Origin: Gemmatimonadota bacterium
GTDB lineage: Bacteria; Gemmatimonadota; Gemmatimonadetes; Gemmatimonadales; GWC2-71-9
DNA length: 12,911 bases
NCBI GenBank assembly: GCA_003220975.1
Contig: QHTX01000078.1
Location: 1-12,911 of the forward strand
Direction: 5' to 3'
Positions 5,131-12,107 of this stretch are shown one piece after another; position 1 is the stretch's first letter; each line of letters starts with the position of its first letter. Below the pieces are notes generated by a model that ran no database searches, was not told the DNA's origin, and worked only from the letters and a program-made list of their open reading frames with translations. The position numbers were made by a program, and so were the translations under genes.

Positions 5131-6168
5131 ATGCATCGCACCACGGTTGCAGGTCTCCTCCTGTGTAGCGCCGCGCTCACTGTCTCGTCGTGCCGGTCCG
5201 ATGCACCCACCACTCAGCCGAGTTCTGCATTCCCACCCGCGACACCGGGCGTGGTGATGGACGCTCAGGGTCCCGCCTGCGGGCAGCCGCCGACACACCC
5301 GACCGGCCTGGTACTCGACAGCGTGCCCACCCCGCCCGCCTACGGCATCGCCGTGCGCGACGACGGGCTGACGTATTTCACCGAGGCGTATAACGCCGGC
5401 GTCGGTATCACCAGCACGCAGACCCGTACGCTGGACGGCTTCATTCCGACCGGCGAGAGCCCGACCGGGCTTGCGTTCTCTCCCGACGGTAACACTGCCT
5501 ACGTCACCAACCAGGGCAGCCAGAACGTGGGCGTGATCGACGTCGCCTCCGCCCAGCAGGTATCTACCATTTTCACGCCCGCCGGATCACCGCTCGTGGT
5601 GCGAGTCTCTCCTGACGGAAGCCGGCTGTTCGTCGCCACCGCCAGCACGACCGTGTACATCATCGATACCCAAAGCCAACAGATCATCGGAAACGTCCAG
5701 GTCGGGTTTCTGCCCAACGCCTTCGCGGTGCACCCTGACGGACGGATCATCTACGTAAGCGCTGCCTTCGGCGGTACGGTCTCGGAGATCGACATGTTCA
5801 CCGGCACGGTACTCCGCACCTTTACGGTGGGGGGCACCCCGCAGGACATGGCCGTGACCCGCAAGGGCGACCGCCTCTATGTGGCGAATGAGGCAGGATA
5901 CTTGAATGAGATCACGCTGCTGACGGGAGAGGTGACGGCGACGATTCCGCTCGCGGGCGGCGCATTCGGCATCGGCGTGACGCCGGACGACGGGCAGGCC
6001 TATGTGACCATTCCGAGTGCGGGGGTGGTGCAGATCTTCAACCTCAATTCGCGCAAGCTGGCCCAGACGCTACCGGTTGGCGGTAACCCGCGCCGCATCG
6101 GGTTCAGCCAGCAGGGTCGCATCGGGGCGATCGCCAACCTCGCCGGATACGTGAGCTTCGTGCGCTAG
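5131..6168 (+). CDS. YVTN-type beta-propeller lipoprotein
   Basis: From ATG 5131 the product is 345 residues. MHRTTVAGLLLCSAALTVSSC is a lipoprotein signal with the lipidated Cys at residue 21. After a Pro/Thr-rich linker come about seven propeller repeats, each with a D/G turn and a V-I-D strand: LAFSPDGNTAYVTNQGSQNV, RVSPDGSRLFVATAS, AVHPDGRIIYVSAAFGG, AVTRKGDRLYVANEAGY, GVTPDDGQAYVTIPSAG and two outer, weaker ones. These are YVTN/NHL-like repeats that build a seven-blade propeller, usually a binding or scaffold surface at the cell envelope. No enzymatic residues are evident. An in-frame ATG/GTG farther upstream (from 5047) would bury the signal peptide, so 5131 is chosen; GAGG precedes it. 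A branched hairpin with T6 ends the gene. Confidence 0.88.
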   Translation: MHRTTVAGLLLCSAALTVSSCRSDAPTTQPSSAFPPATPGVVMDAQGPACGQPPTHPTGLVLDSVPTPPAYGIAVRDDGLTYFTEAYNAGVGITSTQTRTLDGFIPTGESPTGLAFSPDGNTAYVTNQGSQNVGVIDVASAQQVSTIFTPAGSPLVVRVSPDGSRLFVATASTTVYIIDTQSQQIIGNVQVGFLPNAFAVHPDGRIIYVSAAFGGTVSEIDMFTGTVLRTFTVGGTPQDMAVTRKGDRLYVANEAGYLNEITLLTGEVTATIPLAGGAFGIGVTPDDGQAYVTIPSAGVVQIFNLNSRKLAQTLPVGGNPRRIGFSQQGRIGAIANLAGYVSFVR

Positions 6169-6224
6169 ACCGGCGGCGGGAGCGTCCCCTCTTCCGCTCC
6201 CAAGCTCCCGGGCGCACCTTTTTT
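6160..6224 (+). terminator. Probable branched Rho-independent terminator
   Basis: An inner stem GGGAGCG (6178-6184) / CGCTCCC (6195-6201) has a 10-base loop. It lies inside an outer stem GTGCGC (6160-6165, including the last codons) / GCGCAC (6212-6217). The outer stem is followed after one base by T6 at 6219-6224, as in an intrinsic terminator. Pairing was done by eye. Confidence 0.5.
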
Positions 6225-6255
6225 GTGACGCACTCCTCTGTCCCTGCGAGCTTCC

Positions 6256-6657
6256 ATGCGTAGCGTCGCCGTCGCAACATCGTTGCTGCTCGTGGTCGGT
6301 TGCGCCACGGAGTTGCCGTCGGGCAACATTTTCATCGTGCGGGGCGTGGTCGCGGGGACAGTCACCGCGGCCGGGGCGCCAGTCACCGTGGTCACCGTCA
6401 TTGCGACCGCGCAGTATCCATCCAGCGGGCCACCGCTCGTGATCACCGACTCCACGCGGCCGGATAACGCCGGGCACTATCTCGTGAGCCTCGCGGTTCA
6501 GAACGTTCCCGATGCCCGCGCGCCGCTGGACGTGAGGTTCCGGCCGGACGCCGGGAGCGGACTTCCCACCCGGGACACGACGGGCCTCCAGGTGCTGCTG
6601 ACGATCGTGAAGCCTCCCCCGGAAACCACCTACGTAGACATGTCGCTGTCGCCGTGA
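6256..6657 (+). CDS. Lipoprotein with possible carboxypeptidase-regulatory-like domain
   Basis: The 133-residue product starts MRSVAVATSLLLVVGC, a lipoprotein signal with the lipidated Cys at residue 16. The mature part begins VRGVVAGTVTAAGAPVTVVTV, then has a long Pro/Gly-rich loop, DNAGHYLVSLAV and a strand-rich end DVRFRPDAG, LQVLLTIVKPPPETTYVDMSLSP. The pattern G.V...G.PV..V.V...........T...G.Y...... is that of a transthyretin-like/carboxypeptidase regulatory-like beta-sandwich, used in surface and secretion-linked proteins. That domain call is from the pattern only. Its stop TGA overlaps the GTG start of the next gene by 4 bases, so the two are coupled. Confidence 0.72.
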   Translation: MRSVAVATSLLLVVGCATELPSGNIFIVRGVVAGTVTAAGAPVTVVTVIATAQYPSSGPPLVITDSTRPDNAGHYLVSLAVQNVPDARAPLDVRFRPDAGSGLPTRDTTGLQVLLTIVKPPPETTYVDMSLSP

Positions 6658-7244
6658 GCGGCCGGGCGGCCCACGCGCTCGGCGTGCGCGTGAAATCCGG
6701 GTGGGCCACGGCGGTGCTCGTGGCCGGTCCGGCCCGGGCGCCGCGCGTGGTGGACCGACGCACCATCGAGCTGAGCGATCCCGCGGTCCCGGCCTCGCGC
6801 CAACCGTACCACGCCGTCATGGACGCGCGGGCCGGAGTGGCCAAGCAGGTCGAGCGGCGGCTCTGCAGGATCGTGGAACAGGTTACGCGGCAGTCGGTCG
6901 CTCGGCTGCTCGCGGACTACCGGGCCGGCGGCCATGCGGTGCGCCGCGTCGCGCTCGTGGTGGGGAGTCAGATCGACCCGGCGAAGATCGCGAACGACCA
7001 CATCCGCGCCCACGCGCTCGAGGGGCGGCTGTTCCGCACCGCGCTCGACCGCGCGGTGCGGTCGCGGCGCCTGCCGTGCTCGACCGTGGTGGAGCGCGCC
7101 GTGTACGCCGCCGCGGCGGCGACGTTGAAGCGGCCGGCGGCCCGGCTCAAGCGTGCCGTGACCGACCTCGGCCGCGCGGTCGCCGGCCCGTGGCGCGCGG
7201 ACGAAAAGACGGCCACCCTGGCGGCGTGGATGACGCTCTCGTGA
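6654..7244 (+). CDS. Conserved-looking protein of unknown function, possible RNase H-like fold
   Basis: The 196-residue protein starts at a GTG overlapping the previous stop (GTGA). The start ALGVRVKSGWATAVLV followed by a second strand pair reads like the first strands of an RNase H-like or actin-like fold. The middle holds RRVALVVGSQIDPAKIANDHIRAHALEGRLFRTAL, rich in well-placed charged residues, and the end is PWRADEKTATLAAWMTLS. I remember similar uncharacterised proteins in several soil phyla, with the VGSQ, HIRAHALEG and PWR..K...LAAWM segments conserved. The fold idea is an inference. No membrane segment or signal is present, so it should be cytosolic, unlike the lipoprotein before it. 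Coding density is very high in GC here. Confidence 0.75.
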   Translation: MSGRAAHALGVRVKSGWATAVLVAGPARAPRVVDRRTIELSDPAVPASRQPYHAVMDARAGVAKQVERRLCRIVEQVTRQSVARLLADYRAGGHAVRRVALVVGSQIDPAKIANDHIRAHALEGRLFRTALDRAVRSRRLPCSTVVERAVYAAAAATLKRPAARLKRAVTDLGRAVAGPWRADEKTATLAAWMTLS

Positions 7245-7265
7245 GCGGCGCGGCCACGGCGCGCA

Positions 7266-7294
7266 TTGACCCGTTCGCATCGCGCCGCTAAGTT
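7266..7294 (+). promoter_or_regulatory. Sigma70-type promoter before the FmdB-like gene and argS run
   Basis: TTGACC (7266-7271) and TAAGTT (7289-7294) are separated by exactly 17 bases. The predicted transcript start, about 7300-7303, falls at or next to ATG 7303, pointing to a leaderless mRNA. This is the best promoter in the window and would drive the fmdB-argS-kinase-purM run. Confidence 0.6.
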
Positions 7295-7580
7295 GTTGTC
7301 CGATGCCCACGGGCATGTGTTCGAGAAGTTCTATCCGACGATCACCGACAATCGCCGGCTGAAGTGCCCGACCTGCGGCAAGATGGCCGAGCGCCAGATC
7401 TCGGGCGGCGTGGGCCTCGTCTTCAAGGGCTCGGGCTTCTACGCCACCGACTACAAGCGCGCGGCCGATACACGGAAAGAGCCGGAGGGGGACGCGAAGG
7501 CTGCGGAGCCGAAGCCCGCTGACGCGAAGCCTGCCGACGGCGCCAAGAACAAGAAGAAAAAAGACTCCGGCGACAAGTGA
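7266..7580 (+). CDS. FmdB-family zinc-ribbon protein with damaged 5' end
   Basis: The frame encodes GHVFEKFYPTI, then LKCPTCGKMAERQISGGVGLVFKGSGFYATDYKR and a Lys/Ala/Pro-rich tail, which is the FmdB zinc-ribbon pattern. Normal members begin MPTYEYRC. with the first metal-binding Cys. Here ATGCCCAC (7303-7310), the usual MPT codons, is followed at once by GGGCAT, the GH codons, and the two are in different frames. A loss of about 22 bases (C-TAC-GAG... up to the GH pair) would explain it. The catalytic-side frame is now open only from TTG 7266, inside the promoter's -35 box, or from TTG 7293/7296 or GTG 7317. The CPTC pair survives but the first Cys is gone, so zinc binding is doubtful. ATG 7303 would give a 19-residue peptide. 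The stop overlaps the argS start. Confidence 0.78.
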   Translation: MTRSHRAAKLLSDAHGHVFEKFYPTITDNRRLKCPTCGKMAERQISGGVGLVFKGSGFYATDYKRAADTRKEPEGDAKAAEPKPADAKPADGAKNKKKKDSGDK

Positions 7581-9223
7581 AGGCGCACGAGCCGCTGTTC
7601 GAAGCGCTTGCCCGTGCGGCGCGGCAGATCGGTGCGTCCGCGCTCCCCGAATTCCGGCTGGAAACTCCGCGCGACCCGGCCCACGGCGACGCGGCCACGA
7701 ATCTCGCGCTCCTCCTCGCGAAGGGTTTGGGGAAGCCGCCGCGTGCCGTCGCCGACCAGCTGGTCCGCGCGCTCGAGCTCCCCGCCGGTTACGTGGAAAA
7801 GGTGGAGATCGCGGGGCCCGGCTTCATCAACTTCTTCCTGGCAGAGGCCCAGCTGGCGCGCGTGCTCCCGGCCGTGCTGGCCGCCGGCGAGGGGTACGGC
7901 CGGGGCGACGCGGGGCGGGGCCGGCCCGCGAACGTCGAGTTCGTCTCCGCCAATCCCACCGGTCCGCTGCACGTCGGCCATGGCCGCCAGGCGGCCCTGG
8001 GCGACGCGATCGCGTCGCTGCTCGAGTGGACGGGCTGGCGCGTGACGCGCGAGTTCTACTACAACGACGGCGGCGCGCAGATTCTGAGCCTGGCGCGCAG
8101 CGTGCAGGCGCGGATCCAGGAGCTGCGCGGCCGGCCGGCGGCGCTCCCGGAGGGCGGTTACCACGGTGAGTACATCCGGGACATCGCCGAGCGCTACGTC
8201 GCCGCGCATCCCGGCGACGCGGAGGGCGCCGATCTGGAGGCGGTGCGGCGCTTCGCGGTGCAGGAGCTCCGGAAAGAGCAGGACGCGGACCTGCAGGCCT
8301 TCGGCGTGAAGTTCGACGTCTACTTCCTCGAGTCGTCGCTGTACGGGAGCGGCAAGGTCGAGCAGACGCTGCGCCGGCTGGTGGCCGCCGGCCACACGTA
8401 CGAGAAGGACGGCGCGCTGTGGCTCAAGACCACGGACTTCGGCGACGACAAGGACCGCGTGATGCGCAAGCGGGCGGAGAAGGGCGGCGAGTACACCTAC
8501 TTCCTGCCGGACGTCGCGTATCACGTCGACAAATGGGAGCGGGGCTTCGCGCGCGCGATCAACGTCCAGGGCGCGGACCACCACAGCACGGTGACCCGCG
8601 TGCGCATCGGGCTCCAGGCGCTCGAGATGAGCATCCCGGCGGGCTATCCCGAGTACGTGCTGCACCAAATGGTGACCGTGATGAAGGGCGGCGCGGAGAT
8701 GAAGATCTCCAAGCGCGCCGGGAGTTACATGACCGTGCGCGAGCTCGTCGAGGAGGTGGGGCGCGACGCCGTGCGCTACTTCTTCCTGATGCGGCGGGGG
8801 GACTCGCACCTGGTCTTCGACGTGGACCTCGCCAAGAGCCAGACGGAGGAGAACCCCGTCTTCTACGTGCAGATGGCGCACGCCCGGATGAGCGGCATTT
8901 TCCGGGTGGCGGCGCGCGAGCCCGCCGCCGTGCGCCCCGAGGGCGTGGACCTGGGGGTGCTCGTTCAGCCGGAAGAGGCGGATCTGCTGAAGGAGCTGGC
9001 CGCGTTTCCGGCGATCGTCGCGCGCGCGGCGGAGACGCTCGAGCCGCACCGGGTCACGGGCTATCTCGAGGGGCTGGCCCGGCTCGCGCACGCGTGGTAT
9101 CACAAGTACCGCGTGCTAGGCGAGCCCGAAGAGGCGGCGCGCCTGGTGCTCGCCGCCGCCGTGCGTCAGGTGCTCGCCAACGCCCTTCACCTGCTCGGGA
9201 TCAGCGCCCCGGATCGGATGTGA
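7577..9223 (+). CDS. argS: Arginyl-tRNA synthetase
   Basis: This enzyme charges tRNA-Arg with arginine using ATP, in the cytosol. The 548-residue product has the N-terminal additional domain typical of ArgS (residues about 1-90), then the class I signature NPTGPLHVGHGRQ with HVGH at 132-135. The KMSKS-equivalent loop MKISKRAGS is at 375-383. The C-terminal DALR anticodon-binding domain starts with the NPVFYVQMAHARMSGI segment and runs to the end. Length matches bacterial ArgS (about 550-580). The start is GTG 7577, overlapping the fmdB stop in GTGA, so translation is coupled. The end overlaps the kinase start by 4 bases. No missing residue is seen. Confidence 0.96.
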   Translation: MKAHEPLFEALARAARQIGASALPEFRLETPRDPAHGDAATNLALLLAKGLGKPPRAVADQLVRALELPAGYVEKVEIAGPGFINFFLAEAQLARVLPAVLAAGEGYGRGDAGRGRPANVEFVSANPTGPLHVGHGRQAALGDAIASLLEWTGWRVTREFYYNDGGAQILSLARSVQARIQELRGRPAALPEGGYHGEYIRDIAERYVAAHPGDAEGADLEAVRRFAVQELRKEQDADLQAFGVKFDVYFLESSLYGSGKVEQTLRRLVAAGHTYEKDGALWLKTTDFGDDKDRVMRKRAEKGGEYTYFLPDVAYHVDKWERGFARAINVQGADHHSTVTRVRIGLQALEMSIPAGYPEYVLHQMVTVMKGGAEMKISKRAGSYMTVRELVEEVGRDAVRYFFLMRRGDSHLVFDVDLAKSQTEENPVFYVQMAHARMSGIFRVAAREPAAVRPEGVDLGVLVQPEEADLLKELAAFPAIVARAAETLEPHRVTGYLEGLARLAHAWYHKYRVLGEPEEAARLVLAAAVRQVLANALHLLGISAPDRM

Positions 9224-10149
9224 GCGTGGGTCTGCTCGTGGTCGGCTCGATCGCCCTCGACTCGGTAGCGACGCCGTTCGGTGAGACGGCGGACGCCCCC
9301 GGCGGCTCCGCCGTGTTCTTCAGCGCCGCCGGCGTGATCCTCCACCCCGTGCAGGTGGTGGGCGTGATCGGGACGGACTATCCGCCCGGCGCCCTCCGGG
9401 CGCTCGAGGCGCGCGGCGTGGACCTGTCGGGCGTCGAGCGGGCGCAGGGCGAGTCGTTCCGCTGGAAGGCGAAATACTCGTACGACCTCTCCAGCCGCGA
9501 GACGCTGGAGACGCGGCTCGGCGTATTCGCGGAGTTCCGCCCCAAGCTGCCGGCCAAGTTCCGCGACGCCCGCTACGTGTTCCTCGGCAACATCGACCCC
9601 GAGCTGCAGCTCGGCGTGCTCGACCAGGTGAAGCACCCCGAGCTCGTCGCCTGCGACACGATGAACTACTGGATCCACTCGAAGCGGGACCTGTTGCTCG
9701 AGCTGCTGCGCCACATCGACATTCTCATGGTGAACGACTCCGAGGCGCGCGAGCTGTCGGGCGACTGGAACATCTACCGGGCGGCCCGCTGGATCCTCGC
9801 GCGCGGACCGCGGCTCACGGTCGTGAAGCAGGGCGAGCACGGCGCGCTGCTCGTGAGCGCCGAGGCGACGTTCAAGGTCCCCGCCTACCCGCTCCAGGAA
9901 GTGTTCGACCCCACCGGCGCCGGCGACGCCTTCGCCGGCGGGTTCATGGGATATCTCGCGTCCACGGGCGACCTCTCGGATGCGAGCCTGCGCCGCGCCA
10001 TGGTGTACGGCGCGGCGCTCGGCTCGTTCGCGGTCGAGGCCTTCGGCGTGGAGGGGCTCGCGGACGTGACGCTCGCCGACGTGCGCGCGCGGGTGCGGGC
10101 CTTCAGGGACCTGGTGCATTTCGACATGGACGAGGCGAACCGCGCGTGA
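9220..10149 (+). CDS. PfkB-family carbohydrate or nucleoside kinase
   Basis: The 309-residue protein begins MSVGLLVVGSIALDSV, the usual first strand of ribokinase-like enzymes, and contains GGSAVFFSAAGVILHPVQVVGVIG, a glycine-rich lid and substrate region. The second PfkB signature DPTGAGDAFAGGF is at 230-242, with the catalytic Asp at 236 in GAGD. VKQGEHGALL precedes it. The family transfers phosphate from ATP to sugars, nucleosides or similar alcohols. The substrate is not readable here, although a nucleoside or ribose-type substrate would fit the purM neighbour. The start GTG 9220 overlaps the argS stop; GTG 9226 is a close alternative. The end overlaps purM by 4 bases. Confidence 0.92.
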   Translation: MSVGLLVVGSIALDSVATPFGETADAPGGSAVFFSAAGVILHPVQVVGVIGTDYPPGALRALEARGVDLSGVERAQGESFRWKAKYSYDLSSRETLETRLGVFAEFRPKLPAKFRDARYVFLGNIDPELQLGVLDQVKHPELVACDTMNYWIHSKRDLLLELLRHIDILMVNDSEARELSGDWNIYRAARWILARGPRLTVVKQGEHGALLVSAEATFKVPAYPLQEVFDPTGAGDAFAGGFMGYLASTGDLSDASLRRAMVYGAALGSFAVEAFGVEGLADVTLADVRARVRAFRDLVHFDMDEANRA

Positions 10150-11174
10150 CCGATCGCTACGCCGCGGCGGGCGTCCATCTCGACACGGCCGACGAGGCGA
10201 AGCGCCGCATCGCGGAGCTCGTCCGGCAGACGCGCACGGAGCTCGCGCTCGGCGCGCTGGGCGCGTTCGGTGGGATGGTCCGGCTGCCGCCGGGCTACGA
10301 GCGCCCGGTCCTCGTGCTCTCCACCGACGGCGTCGGCACCAAGGTGCTGGTCGCCGCGCGCGCCGGTGTCCACGACACGGTGGGCGAGGACCTCGTGAAC
10401 CACTGCGTGAACGACATCCTCGTCCACGGCGCGCGGCCTCTCGCGTTCCTCGACTACATCGCGACCGGCACGCTCGAGCCCGAGACGGCGGCCGCGATCG
10501 TCGCCGGGGTGGCGCGCGGCTGCGGCGCGCACGACATGACGCTCGCGGGCGGAGAGACGGCACAGCTTCCCGACCTGTACCGGCCCGGCCAGTACGACCT
10601 CGCGGGCGCCATCGTGGGCGTGGTGGAAGAGCGCGCCGCGCTGCACGGCGACCGGGTGCGTGCCGGGGACGTGCTGCTCGCGTACGCCTCGAACGGGCTC
10701 CACACCAACGGCTACTCCCTGGCGCGGCGCATCGTGTTCGACCGCCTGGGGCTCGACGTCGCGGACCCGTTCCCCGAGAGCGACCGTACCGTGGCCCAGG
10801 TGCTGCTCGACGTGCACCGCAGCTATGCCGCCGCCGTGACCCCGGTGCTCCCGCGACTCCACGCCCTCGCCCACATTACGGGCGGCGGCATCGCCGGAAA
10901 CCTGGTGCGCGTCTTGCCGCCGGGCTGCGAGGCGGTGGTGGAAGCGGGCGCCTGGCAGTGGCCCGCGGTGTTCCGGGTCCTCATGCGCGCGGGCGAGGTG
11001 TCGCTCGGTGAGATGCGCCGGGTGTTCAATCTGGGCGTCGGGATGATCGCGGTCCTGGCGCGCGACGATGTCGAGGCCGCCGCCGCCGCCGCGGCGAGCC
11101 ACGCGGGCATCGACACGTGGGTCATCGGCGAGGTCGTCGCCGGCCAAACGGGCGTGCGGTTCGCGGAACGCTAG
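10146..11174 (+). CDS. purM: Phosphoribosylformylglycinamidine cyclo-ligase
   Basis: PurM (AIR synthetase) closes the imidazole ring in purine synthesis, turning FGAM plus ATP into AIR in the cytosol. The 342-residue protein has LGALGAFGGM and STDGVGTK (59-66), the ATP/substrate strand, then DLVNHCVNDILVHGARPLAFLDY, GGETAQLPDLY (135-145) and HITGGGIAGNL (243-253), all family landmarks. Most family members have GGETAEMP; here the Glu-Met is Gln-Leu, a conservative change. Length matches the family. It starts at GTG 10146, overlapping the kinase stop, and a strong AGGAGGT site overlapping its own stop begins the next gene. Confidence 0.95.
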   Translation: MTDRYAAAGVHLDTADEAKRRIAELVRQTRTELALGALGAFGGMVRLPPGYERPVLVLSTDGVGTKVLVAARAGVHDTVGEDLVNHCVNDILVHGARPLAFLDYIATGTLEPETAAAIVAGVARGCGAHDMTLAGGETAQLPDLYRPGQYDLAGAIVGVVEERAALHGDRVRAGDVLLAYASNGLHTNGYSLARRIVFDRLGLDVADPFPESDRTVAQVLLDVHRSYAAAVTPVLPRLHALAHITGGGIAGNLVRVLPPGCEAVVEAGAWQWPAVFRVLMRAGEVSLGEMRRVFNLGVGMIAVLARDDVEAAAAAAASHAGIDTWVIGEVVAGQTGVRFAER

Positions 11175-11183
11175 GAGGTCGCC

Positions 11184-12107
11184 ATGCGGGGAGCCGTCCC
11201 ACTCATCGGTCTCGCGCTGGCCGCCGCGCCGCTCGCCGCGCAGAACGAGTGCTCCGGCCTGTTCAACCCCGCGCTGCGTCCCGGTTGCGAGCTGGCCGTC
11301 GACGCCTACCACACCGCTCAGCGCGTCGGCGGCATCGCGATCAGCGGCGGCGACCCGGAGCCCGGTGCCATCGGCGTCCTCGGGGGGTTGGGGCGCGCCT
11401 TCGCCTCCGTGCGCGTCACCGGCGTGAGCGCTGCCATCCCGAACCCCGACGGGAGCCAGGGCGCGATCTCGGGGCTGGTCCCCGCCTCCGTCGTCACGGG
11501 CGGCTTCGGCATTTTCCGGGGTCTGCGGGGCGGCCTTCTGGCACTCGACCTGCTCGGCTCGGCGACGCTGTTGCCCGGCACCATCGACAAGCTAGCGGTG
11601 GATAAGAGCGCCACCAGGATCGGCGGCCTGCCGCTCGGCGTCGGGTACGGCGCGCGGATCGGTATCATGAACGGCAGGTTTCCGATCCCGACGGTTTCCG
11701 TCAGCGTGATGCGCCGCACGCTGCCGCGCCTGTACTTCGGCGACCTGCCGAGCGGCGACCACTTTGCGTTCGACAGTGACCTCAAGGCGACGAACGTTCG
11801 GATCACCGCCGGGATGCGACTGCTCGCGCTCGACGTCGCCGCCGGCATCGGGTTCGACCACTACTCCAGCACCGCTCATCTCCGGTGGGGGACCTACGGC
11901 ATCAGGACGGCTGAGATAGGGCTGCCGGCGACGAGCTCGCCGCGGGCCCTGTTCGCGGATGCCGGCCTGACACTCCCCGCCGGGAAGCTGGTCGGGGAGA
12001 TTGGCTACCAGACGGGCAGCGACGTGCAGCTCGGCACGAACTACTCCGGTTTCGATCCCAAGGCGGGTCATGTCTTCGGCGGCCTCGGCTTTCGTTTCGG
12101 CTTCTGA
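11184..12107 (+). CDS. Outer-membrane beta-barrel-like protein
   Basis: The 307-residue protein starts at ATG 11184, four bases after AGGAGGT (11173-11179). MRGAVPLIGLALAAAPLAAQ is a signal peptide with an AxA cleavage site near residues 17-19. The mature protein is built of alternating hydrophobic and polar strands with many Gly-rich turns and aromatic belt residues, and it ends GGLGFRFGF. A C-terminal Phe with alternating hydrophobics is the BAM insertion signal of outer-membrane barrels. Strands are especially clear from about residue 150 to the end (LPLGVGYGARIGI, TVSVSVMRR, NVRITAGMRLLALDVAAGIGF). Two Cys near the start (ECSGLFNPALRPGC) may form a disulfide. The specific role is unknown; it may be a structural or small-channel protein. 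It overlaps the chosen ribD start. Confidence 0.78.
   Translation: MRGAVPLIGLALAAAPLAAQNECSGLFNPALRPGCELAVDAYHTAQRVGGIAISGGDPEPGAIGVLGGLGRAFASVRVTGVSAAIPNPDGSQGAISGLVPASVVTGGFGIFRGLRGGLLALDLLGSATLLPGTIDKLAVDKSATRIGGLPLGVGYGARIGIMNGRFPIPTVSVSVMRRTLPRLYFGDLPSGDHFAFDSDLKATNVRITAGMRLLALDVAAGIGFDHYSSTAHLRWGTYGIRTAEIGLPATSSPRALFADAGLTLPAGKLVGEIGYQTGSDVQLGTNYSGFDPKAGHVFGGLGFRFGF

Noticed and set aside
7451..9103. 550-codon minus-strand open frame
   Set aside because: Mirror of argS; a GC-rich third-position effect keeps the antisense frame open.
8419..9219. Upstream extension of the kinase frame inside argS
   Set aside because: The extension is Arg/Gly-rich shadow sequence; kinase homology starts at SVGLLVVGS, so GTG 9220 is the start.
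9187..11312. Long minus-strand open frames over the kinase and purM
   Set aside because: Antisense to two clearly identified enzymes; the sequence is dominated by Arg, Ala, His and Pro.
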